Shown: piece after piece, positions 1-5,131 of the stretch
Layout: every line of letters begins with the position of its first letter
Numbering within the stretch: the stretch's first letter is position 1
Source: an uncultured Alphaproteobacteria bacterium
Lineage (GTDB): Bacteria; Pseudomonadota; Alphaproteobacteria; Puniceispirillales; UBA1172
Length of the DNA stretch: 14,945 bases
NCBI GenBank assembly: GCA_937952245.1
Contig: CALFYS010000151.1
Location: 1-14,945, forward strand
Direction of reading: 5' to 3'
Notes under the pieces: model-generated
What the model was told of the DNA's origin: nothing
Database searches by the model: none
The model's input: only the letters and a program-made list of their open reading frames with translations
Program-made: the position numbers and the translations under genes

Positions 1-2
1 TG

Positions 3-671
3 AAACCATCCGGCGGCATGGAAATGATGAAAAAAGACATGGGCGGGGCGGCGCATGTGCTGGGCTTGGCGGAAGTCATCATGGCCATGGCATTAAACCT
101 GCGGTTGCGGGTCTTGGTGCCGGCGGCTGAAAACGCGGTCTCGGCTTTATCCATGCGGCCGCTTGACGTGATTGATACCGCCGCGGGGATTCCTGTTGAA
201 GTCGGCAATACCGATGCCGAAGGCCGTCTTGTATTGGCTGATGCTATTCATCTGGCGACAGCGGATGACCCGCTGTTGATGATTGATTTCGCGACGCTGA
301 CCGGCGCGGCGCGGGTGGCCGTGGGAACAGAATTGCCCGCGTTATTTTCAAATGACGACGGGTTGAGCCGTGATTTTATGACCGCTGGCCAAGAGGCAGG
401 CGACCCGTTATGGCCCTTGCCGCTACATCCTGAATATGACCGTTATTTGGATGGCGGGTATGCCGCTCTATCATCGACCGGCACGTCACGATATGGCGGG
501 GCGATCACCGCGGCGTTGTTCCTGCAACGGTTTTTACAAAAGCCTGTGCCATGGGCGCATATTGATGTCATGGCATGGAATTTGGGCCCGCGCCCCGGCC
601 ACCCGAAAGGTGGTGAGGCCATGGGGTTAAGGGCCGCCTTAGCATTGATCGAAAACCGCATTAACGCGTAA
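3..671 (+). CDS. pepA: Leucyl aminopeptidase, M17 family (C-terminal part, 5' end outside window)
   Basis: This is a two-metal cytosolic exopeptidase that removes N-terminal residues from peptides, used in peptide turnover. The frame is open to the left edge, with the first complete codon at position 3, so the N-terminal domain and the first metal ligands lie outside. The visible part starts at the conserved KPSGG stretch and runs into MKKDMGGAA, whose Asp is a metal ligand. About 60 residues on comes the M17 signature NTDAEGRLVLADA, whose Asp, Glu and Arg are the metal and bicarbonate-site residues of the E. coli enzyme. The tail contains GGAITAALFL, WAHIDVMAWN and GGEAMGLRA, all normal for the family. 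The end is intact and nothing looks degraded. It converges on ghrA with 11 bases between the two stop codons. The family call is firm; pepA rather than another M17 paralogue is inferred. Confidence 0.93.
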   Translation, partial: KPSGGMEMMKKDMGGAAHVLGLAEVIMAMALNLRLRVLVPAAENAVSALSMRPLDVIDTAAGIPVEVGNTDAEGRLVLADAIHLATADDPLLMIDFATLTGAARVAVGTELPALFSNDDGLSRDFMTAGQEAGDPLWPLPLHPEYDRYLDGGYAALSSTGTSRYGGAITAALFLQRFLQKPVPWAHIDVMAWNLGPRPGHPKGGEAMGLRAALALIENRINA

Positions 672-685
672 GCGAAACTGGCTTA
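669..685. other. Short inverted repeat spanning both convergent stop codons
   Basis: TAAGC (669-673) and GCTTA (681-685) are exact complements separated by seven bases. The first arm contains the aminopeptidase TAA stop and the second contains the ghrA stop on the opposite strand. The stem is only five base pairs and has no T-run on either side, so it is at best a weak bidirectional termination or stability element. Confidence 0.3.
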
Positions 686-1621
686 ATACCCCCGGGCGAT
701 ATTGACGCTGTTATCAGGGTCGCGGCCTTCCCGAATGTCGGTGATCGCTTTTGCCACTTGTTCGCCGGCGCTTTCAGGGTTGGTCTGGGCGGAAACATGG
801 GGCCAGACGTTGATCTTGGGATGCGCCCAAAACCCATGGTCTTCGGGCAAAGGTTCGGTCACCATCACATCAAGGGTCGCGCCTCTGAGGTGGCCTTGGT
901 CAATGGCGCGGATCAGATCATCTTCAACCACTTGCTTGCCCCGTCCCGCGTTGATAAAGGCCGCGCCTTGTTTCATTTGCGCGAAATGATCAGCGTTATA
1001 AATATTTTCAGTGGCATCGGTCAGCGGCAGGATGGAGACCAGAATATCCGCCTCTTTAAGGCAAGATGTAAAGCCATCTTCGCCATGATAAGACGTCACC
1101 CCGGGGATGGATTTTTCGCTTCGTGACCAGCCAATGACATTGAACTTCAGATGGGTCAGGGTTTCAGCAACAACACTGCCAATCGCCCCCAGCCCCATGA
1201 CCGCCACCGTCGTGCGGCCAGCAATTCGCGGCGACAGCCGGATCCAATCATGGCGTTTTTCCGCTTCACGATATTCCATGGCATCACGATGATATTCCAA
1301 GGTGGTCAGCATCACCCATTCCGCCATGGCTTCGGACATATATGGGTCAATCAGACGGGCAAATTTCAAATGATCCGGAAAAGTCTTGCCGTTCAGGACA
1401 TGGTCAACGCCTTGCGCTAATGACACCACCCCTTTGAGGTTTTTGAGCCCCGCGATCATGCCTTCCGGCGGATTCCATGTGATCATCACCTCGGCGTCTT
1501 GAGCTTCGGGCATATCGGCGGTGACCAATGTAATCCCGGGCAATAGCGGGGTGAGGGCATCCTGCCAGAATTGCATTTCATGATCGACGGAATGATAGAC
1601 AATATAAATGGGGCTTGTCAT
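683..1621 (-). CDS. ghrA: Glyoxylate/hydroxypyruvate reductase A-type 2-hydroxyacid dehydrogenase
   Basis: This is an NAD(P)H-dependent D-2-hydroxyacid dehydrogenase, likely reducing glyoxylate to glycolate and hydroxypyruvate to glycerate in the cytosol. With the start at 1621 the protein is 312 residues, the length of E. coli GhrA. The Rossmann motif VMGLGAIG lies at about 141-148. The family's catalytic triad is visible as Arg227 (NAGRGKQ), Glu256 (TEPLP) and His275 (WPHVSAQT), the same numbering as E. coli GhrA. A longer frame can begin at a TTG at 1636, but the ATG at 1621 has GGAG nine bases upstream and gives the standard length, so I prefer it. The gene lies 48 bases downstream of hisN on the same strand and is probably the third gene of the cycM-hisN-ghrA unit. 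Exact substrate preference cannot be read from sequence. Confidence 0.9.
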   Translation of the reverse strand: MTSPIYIVYHSVDHEMQFWQDALTPLLPGITLVTADMPEAQDAEVMITWNPPEGMIAGLKNLKGVVSLAQGVDHVLNGKTFPDHLKFARLIDPYMSEAMAEWVMLTTLEYHRDAMEYREAEKRHDWIRLSPRIAGRTTVAVMGLGAIGSVVAETLTHLKFNVIGWSRSEKSIPGVTSYHGEDGFTSCLKEADILVSILPLTDATENIYNADHFAQMKQGAAFINAGRGKQVVEDDLIRAIDQGHLRGATLDVMVTEPLPEDHGFWAHPKINVWPHVSAQTNPESAGEQVAKAITDIREGRDPDNSVNIARGY

Positions 1622-1630
1622 GAACGTATT

Positions 1631-1634
1631 CTCC
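1631..1634 (-). promoter_or_regulatory. Ribosome binding site deciding the ghrA start
   Basis: On the minus strand this reads GGAG, nine bases before the ATG at 1621. It lies inside the longer TTG-initiated frame and therefore argues for the internal ATG as the true start. Confidence 0.7.
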
Positions 1635-1647
1635 AAATTCAGAATTT
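1635..1647. repeat. Perfect 13-base palindrome just upstream of the ghrA ribosome binding site
   Basis: AAATTC, one central A, then GAATTT. The one-base centre cannot form a hairpin loop, so if meaningful it would be a protein binding site on DNA rather than an RNA structure. It abuts the ghrA ribosome binding site in the hisN-ghrA gap. AT-rich palindromes this short also occur by chance. Confidence 0.35.
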
Positions 1648-1669
1648 TAGATTTCCAGTATCAAACGGG

Positions 1670-2449
1670 CTATCTTGCCAAAGCGGTTTGCGCTTTATCA
1701 TGGAGAATTGGCGAGGCGGATGCAAGGGCTGTGCCATCATAATCATCAAGGGTAATGGCCTTGCCATCCCATTGGGTAATCACGCCGCCCGCGCCTTGGA
1801 TAACAGGGATCACCGCCATAATATCATAGGCATTCAGGGTGCTTTCGGCCACAAGATCACACCAGCCGGAAGCCAGATGCGCATAATTGGCGCAATCCCC
1901 GCCGTAGCCGGTGACCATCACCTGATCGGATAATTGTTTAAATCTTGGGTAATCATCCCCCAAAGCATGGCCGGAGGTGGTGGTCAGGCGGGCGTTTTCA
2001 ATCTCAGTTGTGCCGGAGACGGTGATCGGCTTGCCGTTTAAAACAGTGTTTTGCCCCAAAACCCCCAGCCATGTTTGATCCAGCATGGGCAAATCAACCA
2101 CCCCCACCACCGGCACGCCATCATCCAAAACAGCGATTAACGTGCCAAACATGGGGTTGCCGCAACTAAAAGCACGGGTGCCATCAATCGGGTCAATCAC
2201 CCATGTCATGGATGACGATTGATCAATATTATCCTGTTCTTCACCGATAATATTATGGTCAGGGAAACGGGTGGTAATCGCTTGGCGGAGCGCCAGCTCG
2301 ACCTCTTTATCCGCAATCGTGACAGGGGTTTTGTCACTTTTTTGGCTGATGTCGGGGGTTTGGCGGAAATATTGGCCGATGATGGGGCGGCTTTTTGATA
2401 CGAGCGCCGCTGCCAGTTCAGCAACAGCCGTGTAATCCCGCCCCGTCAT
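1670..2449 (-). CDS. hisN: Histidinol-phosphatase, inositol monophosphatase-like (HisN type)
   Basis: This is a Mg2+-dependent phosphatase of the inositol monophosphatase superfamily, 259 residues. The likely reaction is L-histidinol phosphate to L-histidinol, the penultimate step of histidine synthesis. Family motifs appear in order: KTPVTIAD (40-47), the metal-binding GEE (69-71), WVIDPIDGTRAF (83-94) with Asp86 and Asp89, and a C-terminal YDIMAVIPVIQGAGG (from 208) with Asp209. The combination DPIDGTRAF, FGTLIAVL, YGGDCANYAHLASG and PVIQGAGGVIT is what distinguishes HisN-type members from true inositol monophosphatases and CysQ. It starts five bases after the cytochrome c stop with no clear ribosome binding site of its own, so translation is probably coupled. 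The protein is complete. The alternative is a general IMPase-family phosphatase with another substrate. Confidence 0.85.
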   Translation of the reverse strand: MTGRDYTAVAELAAALVSKSRPIIGQYFRQTPDISQKSDKTPVTIADKEVELALRQAITTRFPDHNIIGEEQDNIDQSSSMTWVIDPIDGTRAFSCGNPMFGTLIAVLDDGVPVVGVVDLPMLDQTWLGVLGQNTVLNGKPITVSGTTEIENARLTTTSGHALGDDYPRFKQLSDQVMVTGYGGDCANYAHLASGWCDLVAESTLNAYDIMAVIPVIQGAGGVITQWDGKAITLDDYDGTALASASPILHDKAQTALAR

Positions 2450-2454
2450 TTGAT

Positions 2455-3027
2455 TTAGGAGTTTTCTTCCGCCGCGATTTCTTCAGCAGTCGGAAGCGCG
2501 GCAGGTGATGCCGCCAATGTCCGCATCCACGCGATCAGATTAGCGCGATCTTGCGGCTTCTTCAGGCCAGCAAAGTTCATCTTTGTGCCGCTTAACCATG
2601 TCTTAGGCTTATGCAGGAAGCCATTCAACTGGGTATAGCTCCACTCGCCGCCCAAGCCAGCCAATGCCGCTGAATAGGAATACCCGCCATCGCGGCCTTG
2701 CGGGGCGTTGATCAGGTCATAAAGGTTCGGGCCAACCTTAGCCGCGCCACCCGCATCAAAGCCATGACACGCGGTGCATTTTTTGGCCAGTTTTTCACCC
2801 TTGGCAATATCAGCCGATGCCAGCATCGCCAGAATAGGTTCAGCCTTAGCAGGAGCCGCCGGCGCGGATGATGCCGCTGCCGCGACTTCAGGCACTTCAA
2901 TCGGATACGCGTTTTCAGCCAAGTCTTGATGCGGCAACAAAACATCGGCAGTTTTGATGCTTCCCATGATCAATAAAGCGCCACATAAAACGCCTGCTGA
3001 AATTTTATTGATAGTCAGATCACTCAT
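2455..3027 (-). CDS. cycM: Membrane-anchored class I cytochrome c (CycM / cytochrome c552-like)
   Basis: This is an electron carrier anchored in the inner membrane with its haem domain in the periplasm, probably passing electrons from the bc1 complex to a terminal oxidase. In its 190 residues there is a short N-terminus, a hydrophobic anchor at about 9-31, an Ala/Pro-rich tether (about 41-68) and a cytochrome c domain. The single haem site is CTACH (84-88), and the axial methionine is most likely Met150 in GTKMNFAG. The final IAWMRTLA helix is typical, followed by an acidic Ala-rich tail. There is no signal peptidase-type cleavage site that I would trust, consistent with a retained anchor. 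GGGGGAAGG lies just upstream of the ATG. It is divergent from kdsB and first in the cycM-hisN-ghrA unit. The family is certain; the exact cytochrome name is inferred from architecture and context. Confidence 0.88.
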   Translation of the reverse strand: MSDLTINKISAGVLCGALLIMGSIKTADVLLPHQDLAENAYPIEVPEVAAAASSAPAAPAKAEPILAMLASADIAKGEKLAKKCTACHGFDAGGAAKVGPNLYDLINAPQGRDGGYSYSAALAGLGGEWSYTQLNGFLHKPKTWLSGTKMNFAGLKKPQDRANLIAWMRTLAASPAALPTAEEIAAEENS

Positions 3028-3108
3028 GTTATGCCTTCCCCCAATCCTTCCGGATTCTTAAGACGTACTTTAGCCTCTAAATTTGCTCTATAATCAAAAA
3101 AGAGCATT

Positions 3109-3130
3109 GTGAATTCACGTTGCATTCACG
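3109..3130. promoter_or_regulatory. Operator-like palindrome plus direct repeat
   Basis: GTGAATTCAC (3109-3118) is a perfect 10-base palindrome. Its right part is also the first copy of ATTCACG (3113-3119), repeated at 3124-3130 with a period of 11 bases, about one helical turn. The arrangement between divergent genes suggests a transcription factor site. No regulator family is identified. Confidence 0.35.
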
Positions 3131-3157
3131 CCATTGTCATAGCGAAATCAACATGAC

Positions 3158-3187
3158 TTCACAAGTGATAATGGAACAGACTATAAT
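3158..3187 (+). promoter_or_regulatory. Sigma70-type promoter for kdsB
   Basis: A -35 element TTCACA (3158-3163, five of six to consensus) and a perfect -10 TATAAT (3182-3187) are separated by 18 bases. The predicted transcript starts near 3194, leaving a leader of roughly 20-25 bases before the kdsB ATG at 3217. It is the clearest promoter in the window and probably drives kdsB-pheA and perhaps genes beyond. Confidence 0.65.
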
Positions 3188-3216
3188 GAAAATTATCGTC
3201 TATTTCACGTCCTAAC

Positions 3217-4071
3217 ATGACCGGTTCACCAATTATGCGACCATATGTCCCCACCAATGATGTTTCTGCCCCTGAATTAGCGAAGGCGCTTAAAGGTGTT
3301 GCGGTGATTATTCCAGCTCGGATGGCGGCATCGCGCTTGCCCGGGAAGCCGCTTGAGATGATCGGTGACGCGCCGATGATCGTCCAAGTGATGCGGCGGG
3401 CATGGGAGGCGGGATTCGGCCAAGATACCCATCAAAGCCGTGTGATTGTTGCCTGTGATGATCAGCGCATTGCTGACGCGGTGACAGAACATGGCGGTGA
3501 AGCGGTGTTGACCGACCCTGATCACCCTTCAGGTTCTGATCGGGTTTATGAAGCTTTGATGGCTATTGATCCGGAAGGCGCGATTGACACGGTGATTAAT
3601 CTGCAAGGTGATTTGCCTGATATTGACGCGCGAATCTTGCTGCCGTTGGTGATGGCTTTACGTGAAAACAAGGCTGATATTGCCACCCCTGTTGCCCCTG
3701 CCCATGACCATGAAATCCCGTTGCCGCAAGTGGTGAAAGCGGTGGTGGCCTTGCCGGAAGCTAACGATCAATCGTCACGTGCTGGAGCGGTGGGGCCAGT
3801 TCTTTATTTCAGCCGCCAGCCGATCCCCCATGGTGGCGGTTCAGCGGATATGCCAATTTGGCATCATGTCGGTATTTACGCGTGGTCACGGCAAGCCTTG
3901 GCGAAATTTGTAACCTTGCCACCGTCGCCGCTGGAGAAAACAGAAAAACTTGAACAATTGCGCGCGTTGGAAAATGGGATGTCAATCGTAGCCCTAGTGG
4001 TTGACAGCGCGCCGGGGGGTGTTGATACTCCGGAAGATCTTGATGCCGCGCGCCGCCGCATGAAGCAATGA
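3217..4071 (+). CDS. kdsB: 3-deoxy-manno-octulosonate cytidylyltransferase (CMP-Kdo synthetase)
   Basis: This enzyme activates Kdo with CTP to form CMP-Kdo for the inner core of lipopolysaccharide. Of its 284 residues, the nucleotidyltransferase core begins at about 28 with IIPARMAASRLPGKPL (31-46). It continues with HPSGSDRVYEA (from 103), INLQGDLPDID (127-137), WHHVGIYAW (215-223), KLEQLRALENG (244-254) and GGVDTPEDLD. The order and spacing match KdsB. NLQGD is followed by LP where enterobacterial proteins have EP. E. coli KdsB has 248 residues; here the extra length is mainly an N-terminal extension of about 27 residues. The ATGs at 3217 and 3235 both lack a clear ribosome binding site, so part of the extension may not be translated. 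pheA follows after 12 bases. Confidence 0.95.
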   Translation: MTGSPIMRPYVPTNDVSAPELAKALKGVAVIIPARMAASRLPGKPLEMIGDAPMIVQVMRRAWEAGFGQDTHQSRVIVACDDQRIADAVTEHGGEAVLTDPDHPSGSDRVYEALMAIDPEGAIDTVINLQGDLPDIDARILLPLVMALRENKADIATPVAPAHDHEIPLPQVVKAVVALPEANDQSSRAGAVGPVLYFSRQPIPHGGGSADMPIWHHVGIYAWSRQALAKFVTLPPSPLEKTEKLEQLRALENGMSIVALVVDSAPGGVDTPEDLDAARRRMKQ

Positions 4072-4083
4072 TAAGAGGGCATT

Positions 4084-4941
4084 ATGACCGCACCATCACC
4101 TGACCAGACCATCGCCTATCAAGGCCAGCCCGGGGCATATTCTCATTTGGCGTGCCAGACGTGTTTTCCTGAAATGGAAGCCATGCCCAACCCGTCGTTT
4201 GAAAATATGTTGGCGGCGGTTTCAGAAGGCCGGGCGCGCTACGCCATGGTGCCTGTTGAAAATTCAGTGGCGGGGCGGGTTGCTGATATTCATCATCTTT
4301 TGCCGGAATCAGGTCTTTATATTGTTGGCGAACATTTCCAGAAGGTGAACCATCACCTCTTGGGGGTGAAAGGCGCAAGCCTTGACGGGCTGAAAGAAGT
4401 GCATAGCCATGCCCAAGGCTTGGCGCAATGCCGCAACACGCTGGCGGCACATAACCTGCAGCCGATCATGCATTCAGATACCGCGGGGGCGGCGGCGGAT
4501 ATAGCGGCGGCAGGCAATCCCCATGTTGGGGCGATTGCATCACGGCTGGCGGCTGAAATTTACGGCTTGGATATTCTGAAAGAAAATGCCGAAGACCAAA
4601 GCCATAACACCACCAGAATGTTGATCATGGCGCGTGAACCCATCATGCCGCCTGTTGATAATGGCCCGGTGATCACCACCATGATTCTCCGTCTTCGGTC
4701 GGTGCCCGCCGCGCTTTACAAAGCCTTGGGCGGGTTCGCCACCAATGGCATTAACCTGACGAAATTGGAAAGCTATATGCTGGATGGCAATTTTTCCGCC
4801 GCCCAGTTTTATATTGATGCGGAATGCCATCAAGACAGCGATGCCTTTCGATTTGCCTTGGAAGAATTGAAGTTCTTCACCGAAGAAGGCGCGGTACGAA
4901 TTCTGGGGACATATCCCGCGGATGCCAATCGGCGGGGCTAG
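4084..4941 (+). CDS. pheA: Prephenate dehydratase (stand-alone, with C-terminal ACT domain)
   Basis: This converts prephenate to phenylpyruvate in phenylalanine synthesis. It has 285 residues. The catalytic domain (about 8-185) begins with IAYQGQPGAYSH and contains VPVENSVAGRV (57-66), DTAGAAADIAAA (132-143) and HNTTRM (174-179). The ACT regulatory domain (about 195-280) contains LGGFATNGINLTKLESYML, the likely phenylalanine-sensing site. No chorismate mutase domain is fused, unlike the enterobacterial bifunctional protein. One oddity: the essential Thr-Arg pair is present (177-178), but the next residue of the usual TRF motif is Met179. The ATG is preceded by AAGAGGG. It lies 12 bases after kdsB, so the two are almost certainly co-transcribed. 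Feedback inhibition by phenylalanine is expected from the ACT domain. Confidence 0.95.
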   Translation: MTAPSPDQTIAYQGQPGAYSHLACQTCFPEMEAMPNPSFENMLAAVSEGRARYAMVPVENSVAGRVADIHHLLPESGLYIVGEHFQKVNHHLLGVKGASLDGLKEVHSHAQGLAQCRNTLAAHNLQPIMHSDTAGAAADIAAAGNPHVGAIASRLAAEIYGLDILKENAEDQSHNTTRMLIMAREPIMPPVDNGPVITTMILRLRSVPAALYKALGGFATNGINLTKLESYMLDGNFSAAQFYIDAECHQDSDAFRFALEELKFFTEEGAVRILGTYPADANRRG

Positions 4942-4971
4942 GCTTTCTTTCGATAAAAAAGCAGTTCAGGC

Positions 4972-5000
4972 TTGCGCTTTTGCGCCAATTATCCCATACA
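4972..5000 (+). promoter_or_regulatory. Weak candidate promoter for the SRP RNA
   Basis: TTGCGC (4972-4977) and CATACA (4995-5000) are 17 bases apart and would place the transcript start at about 5007, exactly where the SRP RNA stem begins. Each hexamer matches only three consensus positions, so the placement is more persuasive than the sequence. Confidence 0.3.
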
Positions 5001-5007
5001 CGATAGA

Positions 5008-5097
5008 GGAAGGCTGGCGGACGACCGCTTGGTTTAACCGGTCAGGGCCGAAAGGCAGCAGCCAAGGCTAAGGTCTGGTCGGGTTGTCCAGTCTTCC
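5008..5097 (+). ncRNA. ffs: Small signal recognition particle RNA (4.5S-like)
   Basis: This is the RNA core of the signal recognition particle; it binds Ffh and targets membrane proteins to the translocon. The universally conserved Ffh-binding apex is unmistakable: GGTCAGG (5040-5046), a GCC/GGC stem closed by a GAAA tetraloop (5050-5053), then AGCAGCC (5057-5063). Outside it CTTGG (5028-5032) pairs with CCAAG (5062-5066). The ends form a ten-pair stem, GGAAGGCTGG (5008-5017) with CCAGTCTTCC (5088-5097), including one G-U pair. The total is about 90 nucleotides, a short bacterial form without the Alu domain. The mature ends are inferred from the terminal stem. No terminator follows before dnaX, whose start is 34 bases away. 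Confidence 0.93.
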
Positions 5098-5118
5098 GCT
5101 TTATCAATCCCTAGTGCT

Positions 5119-5122
5119 GGAG
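5119..5122 (+). promoter_or_regulatory. Ribosome binding site deciding the dnaX start
   Basis: GGAG lies nine bases before the ATG at 5132. A longer in-frame TTG start at 5084 would lie inside the SRP RNA and can be dismissed. Confidence 0.7.
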
Positions 5123-5131
5123 CATATCACC

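Larger units (their letters stand above)
3028..3216. other. Divergent cycM/kdsB intergenic region
   Basis: This is the longest gene-free stretch, 189 bases and AT-rich. It holds a good promoter toward kdsB and an operator-like palindrome with repeats, both listed separately. On the cycM side I can offer only a weak promoter guess: TATAGA on the minus strand at 3087-3092 with TTCACA at 3108-3113, a 15-base spacer that is shorter than ideal. If real, the palindrome at 3109-3118 would cover that -35 element. No tRNA, small ORF or terminator is evident. Confidence 0.5.

Noticed and set aside
3084..3098. FNR/CRP-like half sites (TTGCT and ATCAA) upstream of the cytochrome c gene
   Set aside because: The left half has a mismatch and the spacer is five bases rather than four, so it does not fit the TTGAT-N4-ATCAA site.
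4082..4450. Open frame on the minus strand opposite the start of pheA (122 codons)
   Set aside because: It is fully antisense to conserved prephenate dehydratase motifs, with a Pro/Arg-rich shadow composition.
4942..4962. Possible terminator after pheA (GCTTT paired with AAAGC)
   Set aside because: The stem is AT-rich with a mismatch, and no T-run follows, so it is not a credible intrinsic terminator.
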